Shown: piece by piece, positions 1-9,796 of the stretch
How the letters are laid out: every line of letters begins with the position of its first letter
Numbering within the stretch: position 1 is the stretch's first letter
From: Pyrocephalus nanus
Taxonomy: Eukaryota; Chordata; Aves; Passeriformes; Tyrannidae
Assembly: GCA_038380795.1 (NCBI GenBank)
Contig: CM076267.1
Location: 20,916,001-20,980,000 of the forward strand
Reading direction: 5' to 3'
DNA length: 64,000 bases
Notes under the pieces: model-generated
Told to the model about the DNA's origin: nothing
Database searches by the model: none
What the model saw: the letters and a program-made list of their open reading frames with translations, nothing else
Made by a program: the position numbers and the translations under genes

Positions 1-695
1 GCAACACACTTGAGGGATGTATATGGTTACATTTCCATCTGGAATGCCACACTAAATTGACTAAAATTGTGGACCTTGCAAACTGCAGAGCCTCTTTTTG
101 GGAACACTTGGATATACGCTCTGGGATTTGGCACTGCCTATCCCTAGCCTTTTGTAGGCAACTTAATCTGTAGGCAGATGATGAATTGCTTGAAGTTGTA
201 AATTCAAAAGAAAATATTCTTCTTTCCTGTAGTGAGAAAATATACACATATAAACCTTAAAAATTAATTGTCCTTGAAGTTAATTTGCTTTTTGTTTTTA
301 AAAGTGGTGAAGTCAAAGAGATCAGAAGTGAATACATTAATATGATGTTGACTGGTAAAGCCACAGTTGTCCCATGAACTGGCTGGGAACCCTTTTCTTC
401 AAGATGTATAGCTGAAGTCCATTGTGCAAGTATGAAAACAGAGAGAATTTGTCTGTGAGGATCACTCGAGTCTCATACTCTGCACACATATTTGTCTTGA
501 AACTGGAGGGAAGGGGATGAAAGGAAGTGTGTTCAGATTCACAAGAGTTGCCGGCCTTTTGTCTTCTTGCAGTTGCTTAGCTTACAATATTGGCAGGTGC
601 TCTGCATGTGTATTTAATCTCATAGTACTTTTCCTGTTGGCAGAATGCCTAGATCTGAGAAGTACATGCCTTTTATGAACACTGCTGTAAATATA

Positions 696-735
696 AATAA
701 ATTAGAATGTTGTTTTTTACTTGTATGTGTGGCTG
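696..735 (+). terminator. Possible polyadenylation site
   Basis: A canonical AATAAA hexamer (696-701) is followed within about 10-35 bases by a T- and GT-rich stretch, the usual layout of a vertebrate cleavage and polyadenylation site. No open reading frame or recognisable 3' UTR is seen upstream, and AATAAA is frequent by chance in AT-rich DNA. It could end an unrecognised plus-strand transcript or mean nothing. Confidence 0.2.
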
Positions 736-797
736 TGAGGGGTTAGTGTTGTCATCTAGACCAGCTCAAGCTCCTTAATTTTTTCTTTTCTTTTCAG

Positions 798-874
798 CTT
801 GTAAGCTAGATAACCCAGAAGATCTTGAAAACAGAGAGAGCCCAGCAACTTCAGAGAAGAGATTATATAAAGTG
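798..874 (+). other. Candidate coding exon, unidentified
   Basis: A long uninterrupted pyrimidine tract ends in CAG at 795-797. Exactly one plus-strand frame is open after it for 25 codons, up to a donor-like G|GTAGGT at 875. The frame starts with two bases that would complete a split codon and ends on a codon boundary. The predicted peptide is hydrophilic and rich in Glu, Lys, Asn and Ser (it starts CKLDNPEDLENRES), as in a linker or disordered segment. I do not recognise the protein. An open frame this short is not strong evidence, so the acceptor quality is the main argument. It could equally be a pseudo-exon in an intron. Confidence 0.25.
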
Positions 875-1416
875 GTAGGTGGGAAGTTTACTGAGTAAAT
901 TCTTTTGCTTTCAGGCCCTCTCATGTTATTAAGTGACTTTGCATGTAATTTGCTAAAGTCATTGAACAAATGCATTAAAAATAATAATGTGAACATTTAA
1001 GTGTAAAGAATGTAAGTGGCCACAGGATGTCCCCACTGTTCCATTCTGATGCATCCTCATAGGCTGTTTATCTTGAAGTACAGAGCTTGACATACTTCTT
1101 AAATTTAATATCTTATATTCTAGAGGTTTTCACATTTATTTTCATATTTCAAATATTAGAATTTGAAAAGAGTAACCAATTAACATCTAGATAAAGATAG
1201 AAGGGAAAAAAAGGAATTTACTTTGCTTGGTTCCTATAGATCTGAGTTTTCTTTTAAATTCCAAAGATTGGGAATGGACAAGACTTAATTTTTTTATAAG
1301 TAACAATTATTCAATCCAAGTGAGTGCAATTTGTCTGCTCGAATCAGAATGAGAATTTATTCAGAAAGGTAACTCTCTGCCCGCTTTTAAAAGCCTACTA
1401 CCAGTGGTTTGCATGT

Positions 1417-1557
1417 TCACAGAATCAGAGAGTATTTTGAGTTGGAAGAGACCTGCAAGGATTGTAAAGTCCAGCTCTTAGTGAATGGCTCATATGGGGA
1501 TCAAAACCACAACCTTGCAATTGTTAGCACCGTGGTGTAAAGAACTGAGCTAATCTC
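1417..1557 (-). mobile_element. tRNA-Ile-derived SINE with CR1-like tail (TguSINE1-like)
   Basis: On the minus strand the element begins at about 1557 with a tRNA-Ile-like head. An A-box-like TTAGCTCAGTT is followed by an anticodon-arm-like stretch around GGTGCTAA and then a B-box-like GGTTTTGATCC. After a short linker it ends, towards 1417, in a segment resembling a CR1 3' end (CTCTTCCAACTC, then a GATTCTGTG terminus). A tRNA-Ile head joined to a CR1 tail is the known build of the passerine SINE TguSINE1, which is thought to move using CR1 reverse transcriptase. Both box sequences carry mutations and the clover-leaf is broken, so it is an old copy and not a functional tRNA. A shared CATGTT at 1412-1417 and 1557-1562 may be a short target-site duplication. 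The family name is from memory; the tRNA-plus-CR1 structure is visible. Confidence 0.75.
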
Positions 1558-1881
1558 ATGTTGACCAAGAAAATGAAGGGGCATACTTGTCTAAGGACTT
1601 GTGTGAACAATGCTGGTGTTGTCAAATACACTAAGGTGTGAAAGTAAAAGTAATGTTTTTGGCCTATTAGGGTGGCTTACAATGGAAGTGGTTTAATTTT
1701 AGGAGAAGTGAGTCATTCTGCAAAATAAATGTATCTAAGTGGGAAGCTGGTGCAGAGAATAGCTACAAAAAAACTTACACCGTGGCTTCTGAATAGTATA
1801 TGTGTCCCAAAACTCTGTAAGTACTGTATGTGATGGATCAGCCCATGGCTGATACTGCACAAGAATATATCCCTATTCCCA

Positions 1882-2022
1882 CAAGTGTTCAAGGCCAGTT
1901 TGGACAGGACTTTGCACAGCCTGGTCTAATGGAAGATGTCCCTGCCCATGGCAAGGGGAGCTGGAATTAGGTCATCTTTAGGGCCCCTTCCAACACAAAT
2001 CGTTCTATGATTGTATAAAAAG
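1882..2022 (+). mobile_element. CR1 LINE, 3'-terminal fragment
   Basis: The last ~140 bases of a CR1 non-LTR retrotransposon. Recognisable landmarks in order are the CCTGGTCTAATGGAAG-like segment, GTCCCTGCCCATGGCA, a GGAATTAGGTCATCTTTA-like stretch, CCCCTTCCAACACAAAT and the terminal TTCTATGATTGTAT, a decayed form of the 8-bp CR1 3' repeat. There is no coding capacity. Severe 5' truncation is typical of CR1 insertion. Divergence is moderate. Confidence 0.9.
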
Positions 2023-2263
2023 TATAAAGCATAGGGAGCTCTGTGTTAAGGCTGGGACTTCATTTTAAAATGTAATCCTGAGTATGTTTTACTAAGACCA
2101 TACTGTTACATGTAGGCCATGGCATCAATGCTTTCCTTAGGAATTCTTTATAGCTACATTACCTATATCCAGTTGCTTTGGATTTTCAGCACTTTGGAAA
2201 ATCACAACCTGTGTTTTGAAGTCAGATAGTCTTTTAGATGAGAAACAATGACATTTTGGGTAG

Positions 2264-2587
2264 CCTCGTGTGCCTGAAAATTCAAGCAATGAGGCCTTGA
2301 ACATTGAGTACAAACAGACATACGTCCACTATGATACCTTTTTACGTGCACGCGGCCATTCAGAGTTCTGGGAAAGCCTGAAGAGGAAACTCTTCTTTCC
2401 CGAGCAGCTTACTGCTTTTGTTTGTCCTTTCTGCTGTGCAGGAGCTGTGAATTACATTTTTGTATCAGTGGCACACCTGCCTTTTCTTACTGAATTGAAT
2501 GTTGCAGTACCAGCAGTATTCTGCAGTCTTATTTATCTGGTAACTTTCAGGCTTGGATTGTCTGTCCTATTTCAAATAGCTCTATAG
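2264..2587 (+). other. Open reading frame of unknown status
   Basis: A 107-codon stretch is open between stops at 2261 and 2585; it has no ATG near its start (GTG at 2270). The N-terminal half is charged and aromatic, with an unusual local density of CpG dinucleotides (about 2320-2405). The C-terminal half is strongly hydrophobic and could hold one or two membrane segments. Inside it, a long pyrimidine-rich run ends in GTGCAG at about 2442, and GTAACT follows about 100 bases later, so a smaller exon (about 2443-2541) is also possible. I do not recognise the protein. Chance openness or a decayed old gene are the alternatives. Confidence 0.15.
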
Positions 2588-5169
2588 GCCAGACTTGTCT
2601 GTATAACTACAGTAATTGTGCTGCAAACAACAGATGACTGGCATTTCACTAGAGCTGCTTCCTCAGGAGTTGGTGAATTTGAACTTGCTTTCTCAAGAAC
2701 TGCTCTTAGAAGTAAGCATTCAGTTAGCATCTAATCTAAGTCTATTCTTGTCCAGGAGGGCGTGCTGCACAATCTATATGATTGTACATGGGTTTATTAT
2801 TGAAAGAGCTTCAGGAAAGATAAATGTTTTCTCTTTTCCAGTATGCTATACCTTTTGGGTGTTTTATGTGGAATGTAAGTTAGCTTTTTTGTGTCTGTGG
2901 TTCTTATGACAGTATTTTTATAAAGGAAGCATATGCTATCATCCAATTCAGTATGTGCAAGATTCCCACTGGACCTGGTTCATACTACTGCTACTGCTGC
3001 CTGCTTAGTCATTTGGCTCACTGACATCAGAGGTAGTTTTGCATGAAAGAAAAAACTCTGATGGAGTTGTTAGTGGGGATAACTGTTCAAAACAGTGGGA
3101 CTCTTATGTATCCAGAGGCTGCAAATCTTGACTTGGACCTGTCTTTGAACTCTTGCATTGACTGATGTTAAGGGATCCAGTGATGAAAGCTAATCACCAA
3201 GTAGATAAAACTTTCACAGTGCTTTTGGCACTGAAAGTCTGTGTGCAAGCTCCCTGCGAGGTGGGAAGGTGATGCATGGGCAACTGGGCTGTTGAACTCT
3301 GAGTGATCAGAGTTGTAAGGAGCCTGCAGTGCTGCTAATTCAAGAATCCTGTTATGAACCGTAGTGCTTTGAAGAGTTAAATGCATTACTAAGTGCACTG
3401 CAGCAAAGGAAAGTGCTACCTTACAAACAGGGCATTTCTGTGCTCTAATTGAAGCTGTGAACAGTTGCTCTTGAACAATGTGAGGCAGCACATATTGGAG
3501 GAATAATTGCCCTTCAGACATAAACTATACAGTATCAGGGTTGTAAGCTTGCTTCAGAATACTCTTTGTGTTCCCTTGGTTGCTGCCTTCCGTTTTCCTT
3601 CCTGCATACCTCTCTGGAATGGGGAATAATTAGTGTAATTTTTCAGTGAGAGAGCTAGCTGCCCAGAGTTTATGAATTCTCTCATTTTCTCATTACCTGG
3701 CAGGAGTGAGACAGGAGATGGAGTTCCTGCCTGGATGGGTTCAGGTTACATTCCCCATCTCATTCTGTGTATCTGGTCCTGTAAATGATCGGGAGAATGC
3801 AGCAATAAGAAATGGGGTCTCAGGCCCTCTACCTACAGTATGGCAATGATGGTGTGACTCCTTCAGCTCTCTGTGTGACTGTGTGGCACAGGAATGCAGT
3901 GGTGCTGTAGTTGAAGTATAGCAGCTCCCAGTTTGCTGTGGGAATGGGAATTTGGATGTTGCTGTCTCCATGTCCTAGCCAGGGAAAGAAAAAACTGGGT
4001 GGGAAACATTGTGTGTTCAGGTGATTTGCTTTATGTTAGCTGGTCCAATCTTGACAAAACCCAGGAGCAGAGACAGATAGGAAGGTGTGTTCATAGCCAC
4101 ATTGTCAGGAAAATAAGCTTTTTTCCAGGAGAGGGCACATTTCCACCAGGTTTGTACCAGCACAGCTGTGTTGGCAGGCAGACTCTAGCACCCCATCTGA
4201 GAAAGAAATTTTGTCTTTGACCTTTCAATCATTCAGTGATGAAACCAGACCTTTCCTGGCAAACTCTGGAATGGTAAACTAGGTGTGACAAGAAGCATTC
4301 CTCTAACTGGTAACTAGCTGTGTCTGCCACTTGATACTTACCCAGCATGTGGCCTTACATACTTTTACATCTTGAATGCTGTTGTTATATCAGTGGTAGG
4401 GAAGCTTGGGAGGGGAGAAGAGAGTACTTTTCAGTATGAAACTTACCTGATGCTGGAGAGGGAATGGGAAGGAGAGCATTGTCATCCCCCAAATGAGGTG
4501 GGGGAACAATGTGTTTTAAAGTCCAGAGATTTGCTGCTAAGTTGAACCAGAGCTTGCTTTCCTGTTATTAAACTTCTTTTTCATTAAACAAGAAGAAGAC
4601 ATTAAAAACTTTTGAATTCTAAAAGTTTCCTCACTGTTCTGGGGAGAATTGGGCAGAAGTAAGTTAAGCATTTGTGAGATTATATATCTGTCTTTCAAAC
4701 AAAAATGTGCTTTTGTTGATCCCTGGTTGGCATGACCTAGTGAACTCGTTAAGGTTCTTAGAGTTCTACAGAGACTTGACAATAACCTTACATTGTAATT
4801 AGCAGTTCTTCAAAGAAATACCATGCTTCAACTAATGTAATACCACTGATGATTTGCTTGGTGAACTGATAGCAAAGGTAAACAAATAACTGCCTTGTTT
4901 CCCTCATATGCTGCCCAGCTGTTACTTAAGCATGTTATAGGGAGGTAAATAAATTGGACCTTTCTTTTTTCAGGTGACATGTCTGACAGCTGGATGTTTT
5001 CTTGTTGCCTCTCACACATTTTCTTTTTTGACAGCAGCAACTCACCTGATAGAGTTGATGTGCTGTTTTTAACACAAGTCTATTGTTAAGCCAGGAAGTC
5101 AGTGATGCATCATCTCTTGAGTTTCTGTTAATTTTAAATTCTGTACTGTACTGTTTCTTTCTTATATTG

Positions 5170-5208
5170 CTTTTTTTGGGGGGGGTTGTTTTTGTTTGTT
5201 TTTTTTTA
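5170..5208. repeat. Low-complexity T/G tract with G8 run
   Basis: Seven T are followed by eight consecutive G (5178-5185) and then TTGTTTTTG-type T-rich sequence. It is simple low-complexity DNA, likely length-variable and prone to sequencing error. A single G8 run does not make a G-quadruplex by itself. Confidence 0.85.
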
Positions 5209-6649
5209 CTGTAAGGGTGAGCCACATTCTCATGGAAGTTGTCAAGGATGTAGTTACATTTAAAATGACATTTAAAAACAAATATACATCGTGTGTGTTG
5301 CTTAATTGCACGATGCCTTATAACAATATTTAGTTCATCCATGTACACAAATTTGGGATTTGCATTGGCAGTTCTACCAGGAGGTTCTGCAGACTTAGTC
5401 TTCCTCCCTGGTTATGGTACTTGAAGGTAAAAAATACAGCTGTATACTTATGAAAGCTGGCAGAAAAATCTCTTTTACAATAGCAATGGTTATACTCTTA
5501 CATCCTTATTCCCTGCCATTATGCACTACTGAAAATGGATAATTGAAATTGGAGTCAGTGTAAACCACAACAGTCTTCATGAAAAATGTGAAAAATAGTT
5601 TTAACAATTTTGTCAAGTGGCTTTAAGCTGTGCTTAGGGGTAATATCAGGAAATCTCAGACAATCCTCTACAAAATCTGCAGAGGGAACAGCAACCATAT
5701 TGCAGACTTAATGCAGTGCCTTCAGGAGGGTTTCTGGAGGTAGTGTTTGGATTTAATCTGCACACAATATTCATGAAGAGAAACATCCCTGGGTAATTCC
5801 TTATTTGCATCAGGTATTTCTACTCTTGCCTGAAGGAACAATGCCTGAACTTTCTTCTGCATGAAACTGAAACTTCAAAACCATGTTGTTTCCAAGTGTG
5901 TCTGGTGTATTTGTCACTGGAGCATGGCAGTATCTCTTGAACAAACATCACTATTGTGACAAGATGATTAATGGATTAGTGCTTTCTAAATGTATCCACT
6001 TGGCTGCACTGCAGATTTATAAATGTTATCTTAAATATATCCCTCTCCTGGCTTGTTTCTTAAATTAGTACTTCACCTGAAGTTGACAAACTTTTAATAT
6101 ATTGGGATGCATCCAAAGTTCTGGCATTAAATCTTCTGGGAGAACAAGACTTTGGAAAATCATCCTGAATGTAGCATAAAGGTCTACAGCTTACAACCTC
6201 TGCTGTTTTTTTGTATTTTCTCTTATATAACTTGTTGAATACAGAAAATGTGAAATTCAATGGTTTTGTTAGTCTGTGTGTCATTTTCAGTGTAGTTTTT
6301 GGGCAAAGAGCATTGTTTGGTGCTAAACCAGTTCGGGAGTTTGGGTGGGGATATGTGAGCTGTGTACAACCATAGGGACTGACATCCCATACTGCTAGGG
6401 CTCACATCCCTGTCATGCTGCCTATGGCCCTGTGGAAATGCCTGGAGGGGGCAGGAGTCAGGAGGGAGACTCCTATCCACCCCTAACAGTTGCAGAGGAG
6501 CACTCTGCGTCGTGATCCCTGCTCCTCAGTGGGGCCAGCTGCTCCAGTATCCACCCTGGCAGGGCACTGGACTTATAAGAACAAGCATGACAAAGCCAGT
6601 GGGACTTGTGCAGTGTGGGGACTTCAAGAATGGGTGTAAGGAGGTGAAG

Positions 6650-6752
6650 AAACCCAATCTAGTGCAAAGTGTCCCTGGCCATGGCAGAGGGGTTGGAACT
6701 AGATTGTCTTTAAAGGTCCCCTCCAACCCAAATCATTCTGTGATTCTATGTG
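6650..6752 (+). mobile_element. CR1 LINE, 3'-terminal fragment
   Basis: The final ~100 bases of a CR1 element on the plus strand. It contains GTGTCCCTGGCCATGGCA, a GGTTGGAACTAGATTGTC-like stretch, TTTAAAGGTCCCCTCCAACCC and the terminal AATCATTCTGTGATTCTATG with two decayed copies of the CR1 3' octamer. It is truncated like the copy at 1882-2022 but closer to the family consensus. There is no coding capacity. Confidence 0.92.
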
Positions 6753-9077
6753 GCTGATCTCCAGTAGCCTCATAATGCTGTGACCTCTTCTGAGGTAAAG
6801 GAAAATTAAAACTAGCAATGCACTGTTACAAATGTCTAGTTCCCAAGCAAAGATCTGGACTCCATCTAATTTGAAAGTTGTTTTGATTTAATAGATGCTA
6901 GCAGTTCTACTTGTTTCGTATCTCTAACATTGAATATCATAAACTGGGAATTACATTTCAGTAGAAATTACATGTTACATATCTTTCTTAGGATACCAGA
7001 GCATAGCTGTCAATTTATGGATTACTTCATTGAAATATTCTCTATTATAATTACATATTGCTTTATCAAACAGTATTAGCTTTAAAGATCATGCACAGAG
7101 GAACAGTGTTTGGTGATGCATAGCGTTAGCAAACAGCATTACTGGGCAGTCTGACCACCCGGCTTACGACAAAGGCTTTGGCTCTCACATCAGCGAGATC
7201 TTTGTATTGCTGCCAGCATGCTTTCCACAACACTGCTTCATGGTTGTGTAAAACTTGTGAGAGGAGAAGACTTATAGAAATAACAGGCTACACCGTTATG
7301 CAACAAGATTATAGGCTGCTTATCATAGATGAAGTGCTAAGTACTGGCTGAGTCATCAAAGAGATTGAGATTGATGTGTATGTGAGTGGATGGCTGCATA
7401 TTTAACTTCTTCCTTATGTTCCTTAGTGGAATAGTGTCTTAGTTGCTGAGCCTCAATACTTTCACTAATACTTACTTTGTTTAGCTACTGCCAATTTTGA
7501 CTGAGCACCAATCACAACAAGGGGTAGAAACTTTCTAAACTTGTTTTTTCTTAGTTGATATATATCTGCCAAATTCCTTAAAAGAAGCTTTATTGTTCCT
7601 AATTGGTGCTTTCAGTTTCCAGATTACCTGGATTTATACCTCTGAAGTGTGCTTGATCATGATTGGAGAGTGATGGTTTTAACAAATAGTTTAATTCAGA
7701 AAAGTTCTTTTTATAAAATTAAGTAGCTTCTTCTCTATTATATAGATGTATAGCACTTTCCCCCTTTTTCTTGTGCTTATTGATGTTTACTTCAAATACA
7801 TCTTAGTTATTGCAGTGGAATCAAAGACATTACAACATGTAATGTTTTGCATAGGCAAAACCGTGTCTTGACTTAAGGCCAACAATAAAATAATTAATGA
7901 CTTCAACGATGAGAACTTAAACCAGTAATTTCTCTGAAACACTTTCTTCTGTCTGGAATATCAGGAGTCTGCTTTATGAAATAGTCTGGAGAATTAAGGA
8001 AACTTACAGGTGAGGTCACTGAAACCCTGTAATGCTACCCTAAGAACAACTAAAGACCATGACAACTTTATCTTCAGGTAAGAACCCTACAGTTCTTATT
8101 ATCAGTTAGTATTAACACCTTTTACATTAGACAAAGAACACTAAGGTATTGTTATTACAGAGAGAGCTATGCAGCAGAAAATAAGAGTTTGCTATTTCCT
8201 GAACAACTTAAAAATAGATATCATAGTATGTATATTTAGTTATATGCTCTACAAGTACTTCAGTTTAATTGCGCAAGAGACTTTGGGGAGCACTGTTTTG
8301 TTGTTTAGCTGCTAAGACTTTGTTGGTGTTTTGGGTTTGTTTTTATTTTTTTTTTGACAGTCAGTAACATCATTTGAAGCTAAGTGTGACTCAGCAATCA
8401 ATAAGCTTGCTTTCAGGGCTGACTAAGGTGTTGGTTATTACCGTGGTCGTGTCTGGCAACCACAGCTGCTGTTGTCTCTAACACCAGTTTCACATTTTAT
8501 TTTGGAAGGTTGCTGTAAGCCTCAGATGAGGTCACTACATGATTATAAACAACAATGAGTGAGAAGAGATAAATTTCTAGCATCCTAATTTTTATACTTT
8601 AGGGAAATAAGAGAATCTGTTGATCTGCTACAAAAATGTAGAATGAGAGCTGAGAAGAAATAAAGAAGCAACAGTAATATGAAAGCAGCAAGTGTCCTAG
8701 GAGCTGTGCTTTAGGGTTAGGGGGTTTGTTGACTTTTAGACCTCTGCCTATTAGGTCATTAATTCCTGGCTTCAACCTTTGATCTTTCTGCAATTCTGGA
8801 AGCTCTCTTCATGTTTTTCCAACACAAGGCCAAAGTTGTGTGATTACAATGAGGCCATTGTACTAAACATCCCACATAGGGATACAGAACACAAGACTCA
8901 GAGAAGTGGCTTATGTTGCAAGAATGCAACAATCCACATTGTAAAAAGTATATTAATCTCAAACAGCCTTTATTAAGGCTGAATAAGGCATGATTGTTTT
9001 TGTTTAAATAGAGCTTAGGAAGTTGCACCTCAAGACAAGCTAAAGGATGGATAATCTAAGCTCCACTGTGACACATT

Positions 9078-9120
9078 AGAGGGGAAGGGGCTGTTAGAGG
9101 GCAGAGGGGAAGGGGCTGTT
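9078..9120. repeat. Two-copy tandem duplication, 25-bp period
   Basis: The 18-base word AGAGGGGAAGGGGCTGTT occurs identically at 9078-9095 and 9103-9120, so the period is 25 bases. It is a small local duplication in purine-rich DNA with no identified function. Confidence 0.9.
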
Positions 9121-9772
9121 TGTCAAACCAGGGCTGTTGGAGAGCAAAGCTCTTGGAAGATAATGAGGAGCAGCAACATGAGACTACAAAAACTTGGGAC
9201 CAGCAGTGCTGAACTGTGTTATAAGTGTATGGAAACTTTGACACCTTTGCTATAACTCCCAATAATGTTATATCTCAAAAAAACCCCAGAATTGATAAAT
9301 TGTGCACAGCAGATTAATTAGAGACTTGGCTAACTTGCAATTACACATATTCTAGGGAGAAGTGAGTCTTCTGGGGGAGAGCAGAAGATGCTGGATGTGT
9401 ATATTTCTTAAGAAGGATTCCCCTTTTTTATTTTTAGGAAACATTTTCTTTTCCCCTTGGTATTTGGGTGAGTTACAAAGCGGTGAGTCTTTAGCGGTTT
9501 CTTGAATTGCCATGCATGACTGCCTTCCCTGGTGATTTTTATGGACCAGATGCTTGGCCATTGCAGGGTGTCATTGACCATTCAGGAGCATCATTGTAGA
9601 TTTGGGAGTACAATGTAGAAATTGTAAACACAATGGCTTTCCCAGTGTCTTTGAGGTTGTTCTGGTTTGTGGAGTAGGGTCAGCCAAAGAGTTCTAACCC
9701 CCTTCCTGAGGCTGTGAAAGAAAAGAACTTGGAAATACCTGGAATTGCCTGATTACCCAAGGCTACTCACTC

Positions 9773-9796
9773 ACATATTCGCTAACATATTTGCTA
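9773..9796. repeat. Two-copy tandem repeat, 12-bp unit
   Basis: ACATATTCGCTA is followed directly by ACATATTTGCTA, an 11/12 match. It is probably a slippage or microduplication product. Confidence 0.85.

Larger units (their letters stand above)
2023..6649. other. Noncoding stretch, no supported gene
   Basis: Unique AT-rich sequence without a repeat I can name. It holds a plus-strand open frame at 2264-2587 (listed separately), minus-strand open frames of about 120-140 codons near 3168-3521 and 4935-5348 that look accidental, and a G8/T-rich low-complexity patch near 5170-5208. No promoter or CpG island is seen. Confidence 0.5.

Noticed and set aside
1480..1557. Functional tRNA-Ile gene (minus strand)
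   Set aside because: Box mutations, broken stems and the attached CR1 tail show a SINE head, not a tRNA gene.
2839..2871. 33-bp microexon between CTTTTCCAG and GTAAGT
   Set aside because: All three frames are open, so coding cannot be tested by eye; splice motifs of this quality are expected by chance in 64 kb.
4935..5348. 137-codon minus-strand open frame
   Set aside because: Runs through a Lys/Thr-rich low-complexity stretch made by the T/G tract at 5170-5208; no recognisable domain.
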